Of a DNA stretch of 64,000 bases, positions 36,853 to 45,851 are shown one piece after another. The notes below the pieces were generated by a model, which did not search any database, was not told the DNA's origin, and saw only the letters and a list, made by a program, of their open reading frames with translations. Source of the DNA: Aestuariibaculum sp. M13 (GTDB lineage: Bacteria; Bacteroidota; Bacteroidia; Flavobacteriales; Flavobacteriaceae); NCBI RefSeq assembly GCF_024723255.1, contig NZ_JANIAC010000004.1:62001-126000 (forward strand). Reading direction: 5' to 3'. How positions within the stretch are numbered: the first letter of the stretch is position 1; each line of letters begins with the position of its first letter. Both the position numbers and the translations under genes were made by a program.

Positions 36853-37926
36853 ATGGCTAGCAAGGAGTCTGCGTTTTTAAGTTATGTGCATAGTTTTCGT
36901 GGCTTAGCCATTTTAATTATCGTATTTGGTCACGCTGTTGCTGCTGCTACTATAGGGGCACGAGGTGTTTTCGACGAATCCTATTTGTTAGTCATGATTA
37001 GCGAGGTGTTTTATCATGACAGCACCATTTATTTTGCGATTATTTCGGGATTGCTTTTTAGCAGTGTTTTAAAACCAAAAGGATTTAAGCGTTTTTATGT
37101 AAGTAAGCTTAAGTTCATCATTGTGCCTTATATTTTTCTAACCTTAATTTTTACGTTTCTTAGAATTAGGTTTAAAAGTCAGGAAGGATTTTTTGAGAAT
37201 TTTTGGTTTTACCTTAGCACAACTTTTCGGAATTTAATTTACGGGAAAGCTAATTTTGTGATGTGGTACATTCCTGTTTTAGTGTTTCTTTATTTAGTTA
37301 CTCCGGTTTTAGATTGGCTCCAAAACAAAAGTAATTTTACAAAAGGATTATTCTTGTTAGTTGTTTTGATGCCGCTTGTAATTTCAAGAATTCAAATGGC
37401 CCATGAATATGTTTTAAAGCTTGAAACGATGTTGTATTTTACCGGAGCCTATGCTTTTGGCATGTGGTTGGGAAGCGATATAAATGAAACACTTGGAAAG
37501 TTTAAAGCATATAAATTTCAGATTCTTGCAATAGCAATTTTAAGCACTTTAAGCTTGTTTTATTTGTATAATAATCAGTTGGATTATTTTGGAAAAGTTT
37601 CTTTAAAAGAATCGTTGTTTTACGTTCAGAAGCTATGCTTCACGGTTTTAATCTTATTAGTGTTTAAGAAGTTTGAATACAGGCAAATAAAATGGCTTAA
37701 TGTAGTAGCGAGAGATTCATTTGCTATTTATTTTTTACATGGGTTTATATTATTTAGTTCTCTGTCATTGTTTAAATCGGTGTTGTTATTTAATGAAATA
37801 GAGCCGTTAAATATTATTTCAGGAACTGTTTTGTTGCTGGTTTATTCTGTAGGTTTAAGTTTGCTTACGGTTTATTTATCTAGAAAAATTTTTAAACGCT
37901 ATTCGAGATTTTTGGTGGGGGCATAA
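36853..37926 (+). CDS. Acyltransferase family 3 membrane protein
   Basis: The 357-residue polytopic membrane protein opens with the acyltransferase-3 pattern FLSYVHSFRGLAILIIVFGHAV (R-G-hydrophobic with a following His). About ten hydrophobic segments can be counted, including FVMWYIPVLVFLYLVTPVL and SFAIYFLHGFILFSSLSLF. Members of this family transfer acyl groups to sugars or lipids of the cell envelope. The substrate is unknown. It has its own terminator and no obvious partner genes. Confidence 0.85.
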   Translation: MASKESAFLSYVHSFRGLAILIIVFGHAVAAATIGARGVFDESYLLVMISEVFYHDSTIYFAIISGLLFSSVLKPKGFKRFYVSKLKFIIVPYIFLTLIFTFLRIRFKSQEGFFENFWFYLSTTFRNLIYGKANFVMWYIPVLVFLYLVTPVLDWLQNKSNFTKGLFLLVVLMPLVISRIQMAHEYVLKLETMLYFTGAYAFGMWLGSDINETLGKFKAYKFQILAIAILSTLSLFYLYNNQLDYFGKVSLKESLFYVQKLCFTVLILLVFKKFEYRQIKWLNVVARDSFAIYFLHGFILFSSLSLFKSVLLFNEIEPLNIISGTVLLLVYSVGLSLLTVYLSRKIFKRYSRFLVGA

Positions 37927-37932
37927 AATTAA

Positions 37933-37960
37933 AAAAGCGCATAGGAGACTATGCGCTTTT
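37933..37960. terminator. Bidirectional terminator between acyltransferase and leuB
   Basis: AAAAGCGCATAG (37933-37944), loop GAGA, CTATGCGCTTTT (37949-37960). The stem is a perfect 12 bp between convergent genes. Confidence 0.9.
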
Positions 37961-38003
37961 AAGGACTACAATAATTTTAATTTTGGTGACTAACTCAAAG
38001 TAA

Positions 38004-39122
38004 TCAAATGATTGTGGACTGCCCTAAATGTATGTTGGTAAAGTTTAGATTGGTTTCGTCAGGATTATTAATAAAATCCTCGATGAAGTCTCCTACCTTA
38101 GTTGTGGTTATATGATCGTATTTCGTATTTAAATCGGGAGTGGTAATGTGTAGTTTAATAGATTTGTCTACACCTTCACGAACCAATGCTGCTTCATCAT
38201 CTAGTCCAAAATGTTCTAGCAACATGGCTGCCGATAAAATAGAGGCAATAGGATTAGCAATGCCTTTATTAGCACCTTTTGTATACGCACCGTGAATTGG
38301 TTCAAACATGGCATGTTTATCTCCAATGGAGGCTGAAGCTAATAATCCTATTGATCCCACGATAACGCTGGCTTCTTCCGATAAAATATCGCCAAACATG
38401 TTTTCGGTTAAAATAACATCAAACTGTCTTGGGTTGATAATAAGCTCCATGGCGGCATTATCAATAAAAAGATAGTCTACGGTTACATCTGGGTATTGTG
38501 GGGCTAACTCTTGTACTATTCTACGCCATAAACGCGAACTTTCCAACACATTAGCTTTGTCAACCAATGCTAATTTACGTTTTCTGGACTGTGCGGCTTT
38601 AAAGGCTAAATGCGTTATACGCTCAACTTCAAAGCGGTTGTATTCGCAAATGTCTGAGGCTTTGTTTCCATCATCACTTAAAAACTTTTCACCAAAATAA
38701 ATGCCACCGGTAAGCTCGCGGTAAATAAGAATATTGGTATCCTTAATTTGCCTTTTCTTAAGCGACGATTTATTTAATAATTCTTCGTAAGCAATTACGG
38801 GTCTGATATTGGTATATAAACCTAACGATTTTCGTAATCCTAAAAGACCTTGCTCGGGTCTTACTTTAGCATTAGGGTCTAAATCGTAAGATGTGTTTCC
38901 AATAGCGCCGAATAAAACGGCGTCTGCGTTCTCACATAGATCTAAGGTTTCTTCTGGTAGTGGGATGCCGGTTTTTTGAATGGCAGTTGCACCGACCAAA
39001 CCTTCGGTAAAATTAAATACATGGTTAAATTCCATAGCTATAGCTTTCAAGACCTTTACGGCTTGAGCTGTAACTTCCGGACCGGCACCATCACCAGGTA
39101 AAACAGCTATATTTAATTTCAT
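38004..39122 (-). CDS. leuB: 3-isopropylmalate dehydrogenase
   Basis: The 372-residue NAD-dependent enzyme has LPGDGAGPEVTAQAV at the N-terminus, LLGLRKSLGLYTNIRPV with the substrate Arg residues, FRELTGG-like YRELTGGIYFGE, and NMFGDILSEEASVIVGSIGLLASAS followed by FEPIHGAYTKGANKGIANPIA. It decarboxylates 3-isopropylmalate in leucine synthesis. It lies 13 nt after leuA in a two-gene minus-strand unit. leuC and leuD are not in the window. Confidence 0.96.
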   Translation of the reverse strand: MKLNIAVLPGDGAGPEVTAQAVKVLKAIAMEFNHVFNFTEGLVGATAIQKTGIPLPEETLDLCENADAVLFGAIGNTSYDLDPNAKVRPEQGLLGLRKSLGLYTNIRPVIAYEELLNKSSLKKRQIKDTNILIYRELTGGIYFGEKFLSDDGNKASDICEYNRFEVERITHLAFKAAQSRKRKLALVDKANVLESSRLWRRIVQELAPQYPDVTVDYLFIDNAAMELIINPRQFDVILTENMFGDILSEEASVIVGSIGLLASASIGDKHAMFEPIHGAYTKGANKGIANPIASILSAAMLLEHFGLDDEAALVREGVDKSIKLHITTPDLNTKYDHITTTKVGDFIEDFINNPDETNLNFTNIHLGQSTII

Positions 39123-39135
39123 AAGCTACGTGTTT

Positions 39136-40311
39136 TTAAGCAGAGACAATCTCTTTGTATAATCTGCTGTGTTCTATAATATAGTGAATATCATCATCTT
39201 CAACTTCTTTTTTCTTATCTGCAAAATCTAAAAAGTTCTGATAGATTTCATCTAATTGAAGCTTTGTTAATTCGTATCCAACATTTTTTGCTCTATAGGC
39301 TAAAGCTGCTCTACCACTTCTTGCAGTAAGAACGATAGCCGATTCTGTAACGCCTACATCTTTAGGGTCTATAATTTCGTAAGTTTCACGATTTTTAATC
39401 ACACCATCCTGGTGAATACCTGAACTGTGAGCAAAGGCATTTGCACCTACAATAGCTTTGTTTGGCTGCGTGTAAATACCCATATTATCTGAAACTAAAT
39501 GGCTTAAACCGTATAGCATTTCGGTTTTAATATTCGTATCAAGATTTAAATAAGGATGTTGCTTTAATATCATAACAACTTCTTCTAAAGCTGTATTTCC
39601 AGCACGCTCACCAATACCATTAATAGTACATTCAATTTGTCTTGCACCGTTTATAACACCTTCAATAGAGTTAGCTGTTGCTAAGCCTAAATCGTTGTGG
39701 CAGTGACAAGATAAAATGGCTTTATCGATACCTTTTACGTTTTCTTTTAAATATTTAATTTTTGCACCATACTCGCTTGGTAAACAATATCCTGTTGTAT
39801 CTGGAATATTTAAAACCGTAGCACCTGCTTTTATCACTTCCTCACACACACGTGCTAAGTAAGCGTTGTCTGTTCTTCCTGCATCCTCAGCGTAAAACTC
39901 AACATCTTCAACAAAAGATTTAGCATATTTAACGGCTTTAACAGCGCGTTCTATAATATCATCTTGATTCGATTTAAATTTAAATTTAATATGTGAATCA
40001 GAAGTTCCGATACCAGTATGAATTCTAGGTTTTTTAGCATATTTTAGCGCATCGGCCGCTACTTTAATATCGTTTTCAACCGAGCGTGTTAAACCACAAA
40101 CTGTAGCGTTTTTTACAATTTTAGAAATGGCTTCTACCGATTTGAAATCGCCAGGGCTTGATACAGGAAAACCAGCCTCAATAATATCAACACCTAAATT
40201 ATCGAGCTGTTCAGCTATGATTAATTTTTGTTCGGTATTTAATTTGCAGCCTGGGACTTGCTCTCCATCGCGAAGCGTTGTGTCAAAAATTTGGACGTTC
40301 GTATTAGTCAT
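39136..40311 (-). CDS. leuA: 2-isopropylmalate synthase, short form lacking the LeuA dimer/regulatory domain
   Basis: The 391-residue HMGL-like TIM-barrel enzyme has [16 protein letters not shown] (metal-binding), [25 protein letters not shown], and the GHFGNDLG-equivalent [16 protein letters not shown], then [17 protein letters not shown]. Typical LeuA has about 520 residues with a C-terminal leucine-binding domain. This protein ends after the catalytic and linker helices, so leucine feedback by that domain is not possible. A homocitrate or citramalate synthase is an alternative, but the leuB neighbour and motifs favour LeuA. Confidence 0.88.
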   Translation of the reverse strand: MTNTNVQIFDTTLRDGEQVPGCKLNTEQKLIIAEQLDNLGVDIIEAGFPVSSPGDFKSVEAISKIVKNATVCGLTRSVENDIKVAADALKYAKKPRIHTGIGTSDSHIKFKFKSNQDDIIERAVKAVKYAKSFVEDVEFYAEDAGRTDNAYLARVCEEVIKAGATVLNIPDTTGYCLPSEYGAKIKYLKENVKGIDKAILSCHCHNDLGLATANSIEGVINGARQIECTINGIGERAGNTALEEVVMILKQHPYLNLDTNIKTEMLYGLSHLVSDNMGIYTQPNKAIVGANAFAHSSGIHQDGVIKNRETYEIIDPKDVGVTESAIVLTARSGRAALAYRAKNVGYELTKLQLDEIYQNFLDFADKKKEVEDDDIHYIIEHSRLYKEIVSA

Positions 40312-40459
40312 TTAGTAAAATAAATTTTCATTTTGATTTACGAATGTATACTTTGGTTTTGTAAATGGATAATTGGTCGATTTTTTTTTACGATGTTTAA
40401 CTGTGTAGCTGTTCAGTTAAAATATTGTAAATCAGTATTTTAAAACTGTTTTTAGAACT

Positions 40460-42019
40460 ATGACAAAAGAACAAAAAGATAATTTGTTTGTATTGGTAAA
40501 ATCGCTTTCAAAGTCAGAAAAGCGCCAGTTTAAGCTCTATGTAGGGCGGTTAGGTGTGAATGAAGATTCAAAATTTTTAACTCTCTTTAATATTCTTGAA
40601 AAGTTACCAGCTTACGACGAAGCAACCATCTTAAAAAAGGGAGTTGTAAAAAAAGAACAGTTATCTAATTTAAAGGCCCATTTATATAAGCAGATTCTTA
40701 TTAGTCTTCGTTTAAACCCGTCGCACCAAACCATTAGAATTCAAATCCGGGAACAGTTAGATTTCGCAACCATACTCTATCATAAAGGACTTTATAAACA
40801 AAGTTTGAAAATATTAGATAAGGCCAAGAATCTGGCGATTGCAAATGAGGAAAAGAATGTGGCTTACGAAATTGTGGAGTTTGAGAAAATCATTGAGTCA
40901 CAATATATCACTCGAAGTTTAAATAACCGAGCAGACGAGTTGGCCATTCAGGCGAAGGAATTGAGTCAGCAAAATGTTATTGCTAGTAAACTTTCAAATC
41001 TTTCACTTCAGTTGTATGGGCAATTTCTAAAAACTGGTTATGTAAAAAATGCCAAGGAAAGCACGCGTATTATTAAATATTATAATGCCCGAATGCCTAA
41101 GTATGATATTAATAAACTTGGGTTTAGAGAAAAACTTTGGTTGTATAAAGCAAACCTTTGGTATAGTTTTTTAACCTTAGATTTTTTGGCGAGTTATAAA
41201 TATGCGACTAAGTGGGTCGATTTGTTTTATGAGAACAGGGATATGATGATTTTAAATCCGGTGTTCTTCTTACGCGGAAATCATTATTTGTTAGAAGCTT
41301 TGTTTTACCTGAGACATTATGAAAAGTTTAAAGAAACACTTATTCGTTTAGAGAATGTCACTCAGGAAAAGTGGTTTACCAGAGACGATAACGTTGATGG
41401 GTTAACCTTCCTGTATATCTATAACAATAAATTTAATCTTCATTTTATTGAAGGGACTTTTAAAGAAGGTTTGCCTTTGGTTGAAGAAGTTTTGGAAAAA
41501 CTTAAAGATTTTAGAGATCGTATTGATGAGCATCACGTTATGGTATTCTATTATAAGATAGCCAGTATGTATTTTGGTGCCGGAGAAACCAAAAAGTGTA
41601 TTTACTATTTGGAGAAAATCATAAGTAATAAATCCCTTCAAATGCGTGAAGATTTATTGTGTTTTTCAAGAATTTTGAATTTGGTAGCACATTACGAAGC
41701 CGGAATGGATTATAATCTCGACACCCTAATAAGAAGCACCTATAAATTCCTTATTAAAATGGAAGATTTGTATGAAGTTCAAAAGGAGTTCATTAAATTT
41801 TTACGTGGTTTAGGCGATATTTATCCGCATGAAGTGAAGAACGAATTTATAAAACTTCATAAAAAATTAAAACAGTATGAAAACGATCCTCACCAAAGTC
41901 GGGCATTTTTATATTTAGATATTATTTCCTGGCTGGAATCTAAAATTCAAAACCGACCAATCGATTTAGTCATTAAGAATAAGTTTTACGAGATGCGTTT
42001 TAATCGTAAAGAGGGTTAA
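40460..42019 (+). CDS. Uncharacterised helical-repeat (TPR-like) cytoplasmic protein
   Basis: The 519-residue protein has no signal peptide or membrane segment and does not match a named family I know. It is almost entirely helical by appearance. Repeated aromatic/alanine helix pairs (AYEIVEFEKIIESQYI, KLWLYKANLWYSFLTLDFL, YLLEALFYLRHYEKFKETLIRL, CIYYLEKIISNKS) suggest TPR-like repeats and a scaffolding role. The N-terminus (TKEQKDNLFVLVKSLSKSEKRQFKLY) is basic. It is divergent from leuA and monocistronic, followed by the S-box region. Function is unknown. Confidence 0.7.
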   Translation: MTKEQKDNLFVLVKSLSKSEKRQFKLYVGRLGVNEDSKFLTLFNILEKLPAYDEATILKKGVVKKEQLSNLKAHLYKQILISLRLNPSHQTIRIQIREQLDFATILYHKGLYKQSLKILDKAKNLAIANEEKNVAYEIVEFEKIIESQYITRSLNNRADELAIQAKELSQQNVIASKLSNLSLQLYGQFLKTGYVKNAKESTRIIKYYNARMPKYDINKLGFREKLWLYKANLWYSFLTLDFLASYKYATKWVDLFYENRDMMILNPVFFLRGNHYLLEALFYLRHYEKFKETLIRLENVTQEKWFTRDDNVDGLTFLYIYNNKFNLHFIEGTFKEGLPLVEEVLEKLKDFRDRIDEHHVMVFYYKIASMYFGAGETKKCIYYLEKIISNKSLQMREDLLCFSRILNLVAHYEAGMDYNLDTLIRSTYKFLIKMEDLYEVQKEFIKFLRGLGDIYPHEVKNEFIKLHKKLKQYENDPHQSRAFLYLDIISWLESKIQNRPIDLVIKNKFYEMRFNRKEG

Positions 42020-42127
42020 TTTTAAGTGTAAATTGAAAATTTTTGAAAAATTTATATAAAAAAATTAGGTTTTTTACTTTTTCTAATTGAATATTTGCAT
42101 TCACAAAGTTCAAACACTTATTGAAAT

Positions 42128-42248
42128 GTTATCAAGAAAGGTGGAGGGATTAGACCCTTTGAAGCCTTAGCAACCCTTTACCTGTAAAGAAGGTGCTAAA
42201 TTCTACCCAGTTCTATACTTACTTATTAGGACCTTATGGATAGATAAC
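42128..42248 (+). ncRNA. SAM-I (S-box) riboswitch upstream of the metX-thrA fusion
   Basis: P1 is GTTATC (42128-42133) with GATAAC (42243-42248). The S-box core is clear: ATCAAGAAAGGTGGAGGGA, then GACCCTTTGAAGCCTTAGCA with ACC, then GAAGGTGCTAAATTCTACCC. It binds S-adenosylmethionine and should lower expression of the downstream homoserine and methionine genes when SAM is plentiful. It lies in a 338-nt gap that otherwise holds the expression platform and a weak -7 box near 42090-42097. Confidence 0.93.
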
Positions 42249-42267
42249 GAAGCGTATTACCGTTGGT

Positions 42268-42331
42268 AAACATCAATTCTTTATAACATTTTTTAAGCAC
42301 ATTACTAAGTAATGATGTTTCGGGCTTTTTT
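42268..42331 (+). terminator. Candidate expression-platform terminator of the first S-box
   Basis: AAACATCA (42268-42275) pairs with TGATGTTT (42313-42320), with an inner alternative hairpin CATTAC-TAA-GTAATG (42300-42314). A T-run (42326-42331) follows a short GC segment. The arrangement suits transcription termination but the stem is interrupted. Confidence 0.5.
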
Positions 42332-42357
42332 GTCATTAACAAAAATTAAAACATATT

Positions 42358-45300
42358 TTGAGTACAAAGTTGCATCATATTGTTATAAAAGATTACGTTA
42401 CCGAAAGCGGGGTTCTTAATACTGAAATTAAATTAAGTTATCAGCTGTTTGGTAAAGCTCTGGGTACAGCACCTATAGTTTTAATTAACCATGCTTTAAC
42501 GGGTAATAGTAACGTTTCGGGAAAAGATGGATGGTGGAAAGATCTCGTAGATGACGATAAAGTTATCGATACCAAACTTTACACGGTTTTGGCTTTTAAT
42601 ATTCCAGGAAATGGTTACGATAGTTTTGTAATTGAAAACTACAAAGATTTTGTAGCCAGAGATATTGCTAAAATATTCTTAATCGGATTAAAAGAGTTAA
42701 ACATCAATAAGCTTTTCGCTATTGTTGGAGGTTCTTTAGGAGGAGGTATTGCATGGGAGATGGCGGTATTAAGTCCGGATTTGGCCGAGCATTTAATTCC
42801 TGTTGCAACCGATTGGAAATCGACCGATTGGTTAATTGCGAACTGCCAGATTCAGGAGCAGTTTTTAATCAATTCGAAAAATCCGGTACACGATGCCCGA
42901 ATGCACGCCATGTTGTGTTACCGAACACCAGAATCTTTCAATGAGCGTTTTCAACGTTCAAAAAATGAAGAGTTGGAAATTTTTAATGTAGAAAGCTGGT
43001 TGTTACATCACGGTAAAAAATTGCAAGAACGTTTTCAGCTGTCTGCATATAAATTGATGAATCAATTATTGAAAACCATTGATGTTACTAAAAACAGACC
43101 AACCGATTTTAATGTGTTGGAAAATATTCACGGTAACATTCATATAGTAGGTGTAGATTCCGATTTGTTTTTTACAGCCGAAGAAAACAGGCAAACACAC
43201 AAACAACTTGCGGTATCGAATCCGAACGTTACGTATAACGAAATTCATTCCGTTCACGGGCATGATGCCTTTTTAATGGAATATGAGCAATTAGAAAAAA
43301 TAGTAGAAGGCATTTTTGTGCCAAACTCTAAAAACAGAAGAATGAAAGTATTAAAATTTGGAGGGAAATCTTTAGCAAATGGTAACGGATTAAATACCGT
43401 TATTTCAATTATAGAAAATAAAATTAATAACGGCGAAAAGATTACTGTTGTGGTGTCGGCACGTGGTTCGGCTACCGACGATTTAGAGTCTATTTTAGAG
43501 AAGGCAGTTAAAGGAAAAGATTATCAAGTCGATTTACAGGCGTTTAAAGATTATCAGGTAGCGCCTTTACCAAACATCGATTTTTCAAAAGAATTTGCGA
43601 TACTTGATAAGTTGTTTGAAGGCGTAAGTTTACTTGGCGATTACAGTAAAAAAACCAAAGATGAAATTCTGGCACAAGGCGAATTACTTTCAGTGAAATT
43701 AATTTCAAGTGTATTAAACGAGCGTAACATTAAATCCAATGTAGTAGACTCCAGAACGCTGATTAAAACCGATAATGTTTTTGGAAATGCACAGCCAATT
43801 TCGCAGGTATCGAAAGACAATGTTAAGAACTTTTATAAAGCAACTCCAAGTGATACGGTAAATATTGTAACCGGATTTATCGCTTCAAATAAAAGCAATG
43901 AAACAACCACTTTAGGAAGAAACGGAAGTAATTATTCGGCTGCATTGCTAGCTAATTTCTTAGATGCCGAAGAGTTACAAAACTACACCCACGTAAATGG
44001 TATTTACACAGCAAATCCGGATTTGGTTGAGGATGCTAAAATTATTAGAGAATTATCGTTTAGTGAAGCCAACGAGTTAGCCAATTTTGGAGCTACCGTT
44101 TTACACGCCAAAACAATTATTCCATTAGTTGAGAAAAATATCAACTTACGTATTTTAAATACGTTTAATGCGGATGATGCAGGGACTTTAATTACAGCAA
44201 AACCAAATTCTAAGGAAGTAACCTCGTTATCAGTGTTAGACAATGTCGCTTTAATTAATTTAGAAGGGCGTGGTTTATTGGGGAAAAGTGGTGTCGATGC
44301 ACGTATTTTTGGAGCTTTAGCTAAAAAAGATATTAGCGTGAGTATCATTTCTCAAGGCTCATCAGAGAGAGGTATTGGGTTAATTATTAATGCAGATCAG
44401 GCAACCAATGCGGTACTGGCTTTAGAGCGTGAGTTTGAAAACGATTTTTATTCACAGGATGTTAATAAGATTGGTGTTGTTGACGATGTTTCGGTAATTT
44501 CGATTATTGGTATTGAGTTGAGCTCGTTTCATAAACCATTCAATGCTTTAATTAGAAATCAAATTACCCCGTTATTATTCAATAATACGGTAACTGGGAA
44601 GAATGTGAGTTTGGTTGTTAAAAAGAATCAACTGCATAAAGCCATGAATGTGATTCACGGTGAAATCTTCGGAATTTCTAAGAAAATAAACATTGCTATT
44701 TTTGGTCACGGTGGTGTTGGTGGCGCATTAATTAACCAGATTTTAAAATCGAAAGAAGACATTGAAAAACGTAAAGGTGTACTTTTAAATGTGTTTGCTA
44801 TTGCGAATTCTAAAAAGTTACTTTTAGATAAGAAAGGTGTTAGCGAAAACTGGAAAGAAGCAATTGCTAATTCACCATTAGAAAGTTCAATTCAGGATGT
44901 TATAACCTTTGCTAAAAATAATCATTTAGAGAATTTAATTGCTGTTGATAATACTGCAAGTCCGAGTTTCCATGATAATTATGTGCCATTTGTAGAAGCT
45001 GGTTTCGACTTGGTATCGTCTAATAAAATAGCAAATACTATTTCGCATAAATTCTACACCGATTTACGTGAGCAGTTAAAAGCGCATAACAAAGAGTATT
45101 TATATGAAACCACTGTTGGTGCCGGTTTACCATTAATTGATACCATTAAATTGTTACATGAATCAGGTGAAAATATTACCAGAATTCGTGGGGTATTCTC
45201 AGGGACACTAAGTTATTTGTTTAATAATTTCTCTGTACAGGATAAACCATTTAGTGAAATTGTTCAGGAAACAATTGATAAAGGATTTACCGAGCCAGAT

Positions 45301-45759
45301 CCGCGTGAGGATTTTTCAGGAAATGATGTGGCAAGAAAATTATTAATTTTAGCCAGAGAATTAGATTTGAAAAATGAATTTGAGGATGTCGCTGTTCAGA
45401 ATTTAATTCCTGAAGCTTATCGTGAAATTTCTGTTCAGGAATTTTTAGGTCAGTTAGATGTTTTAAATGATGAATTTCAGAAGATAAAAGAAAACCAAGA
45501 ACCAAATCATGTATTGCGTTATGTGGGTGATTTGTCTGGCGATTTATCTCAGGATAAGGGCGTTTTAGAAGTGAAATTAGTGTCAATTCCAGAAGACAGT
45601 ACGCTAGGTCACGTTAAAGGAAGTGATGCTATTTTTGAAATTTTCACCGAATCTTATGGCGAGCAACCTATCGTTATTCAAGGAGCCGGTGCCGGAGCAG
45701 AGGTAACCGCTCGTGGTGTGTTTGGTGATATTTTAAGATTATCGAAACACGTAAATTAA
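42358..45759 (+). CDS. thrA: Fused homoserine O-acyltransferase / aspartokinase / homoserine dehydrogenase
   Basis: The 1133-residue protein has three enzyme modules. Residues 1 to about 325 are a MetX-type alpha/beta hydrolase with a likely triad of Ser126 (VGGSLGGG), Asp269 (VDSDLFF) and His302 (HGHDAFL), plus YRTPESFNERF. From Met329 (MKVLKFGGKSLANGNG) comes an aspartokinase with ACT domains. From about residue 779 (IAIFGHGGVGGALINQIL) comes homoserine dehydrogenase. It covers aspartate phosphorylation, homoserine formation and homoserine acylation. The start is TTG; an in-frame stop lies seven codons upstream and no ATG fits. The SAM riboswitch upstream indicates methionine-type control. 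Homoserine kinase is not nearby. Confidence 0.92.
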   Translation: MSTKLHHIVIKDYVTESGVLNTEIKLSYQLFGKALGTAPIVLINHALTGNSNVSGKDGWWKDLVDDDKVIDTKLYTVLAFNIPGNGYDSFVIENYKDFVARDIAKIFLIGLKELNINKLFAIVGGSLGGGIAWEMAVLSPDLAEHLIPVATDWKSTDWLIANCQIQEQFLINSKNPVHDARMHAMLCYRTPESFNERFQRSKNEELEIFNVESWLLHHGKKLQERFQLSAYKLMNQLLKTIDVTKNRPTDFNVLENIHGNIHIVGVDSDLFFTAEENRQTHKQLAVSNPNVTYNEIHSVHGHDAFLMEYEQLEKIVEGIFVPNSKNRRMKVLKFGGKSLANGNGLNTVISIIENKINNGEKITVVVSARGSATDDLESILEKAVKGKDYQVDLQAFKDYQVAPLPNIDFSKEFAILDKLFEGVSLLGDYSKKTKDEILAQGELLSVKLISSVLNERNIKSNVVDSRTLIKTDNVFGNAQPISQVSKDNVKNFYKATPSDTVNIVTGFIASNKSNETTTLGRNGSNYSAALLANFLDAEELQNYTHVNGIYTANPDLVEDAKIIRELSFSEANELANFGATVLHAKTIIPLVEKNINLRILNTFNADDAGTLITAKPNSKEVTSLSVLDNVALINLEGRGLLGKSGVDARIFGALAKKDISVSIISQGSSERGIGLIINADQATNAVLALEREFENDFYSQDVNKIGVVDDVSVISIIGIELSSFHKPFNALIRNQITPLLFNNTVTGKNVSLVVKKNQLHKAMNVIHGEIFGISKKINIAIFGHGGVGGALINQILKSKEDIEKRKGVLLNVFAIANSKKLLLDKKGVSENWKEAIANSPLESSIQDVITFAKNNHLENLIAVDNTASPSFHDNYVPFVEAGFDLVSSNKIANTISHKFYTDLREQLKAHNKEYLYETTVGAGLPLIDTIKLLHESGENITRIRGVFSGTLSYLFNNFSVQDKPFSEIVQETIDKGFTEPDPREDFSGNDVARKLLILARELDLKNEFEDVAVQNLIPEAYREISVQEFLGQLDVLNDEFQKIKENQEPNHVLRYVGDLSGDLSQDKGVLEVKLVSIPEDSTLGHVKGSDAIFEIFTESYGEQPIVIQGAGAGAEVTARGVFGDILRLSKHVN

Positions 45760-45763
45760 TTTG

Positions 45764-45790
45764 TTATTCCTGTGAATACAGGAATCTATA
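45764..45790 (+). repeat. REP-like hairpin between thrA fusion and metZ
   Basis: ATTCCTGT (45766-45773), loop GAAT, ACAGGAAT (45778-45785), followed by CTATA. It resembles the dispersed ATTCCTGCGAAAGCAGGAAT intergenic element. No T-run, so it is not a standard terminator. Confidence 0.5.
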
Positions 45791-45851
45791 AAAGTAAATT
45801 AGTCTGATTAGATACCTTTTAATCTATTCATGACAAGAAAAAATAAATAAA

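Noticed and set aside
43310-43350. Possible frameshift joining a separate MetX gene to thrA
   Set aside because: The frame is continuous through the linker, both modules are intact, and no stop or gap is seen. Kept as a fusion.
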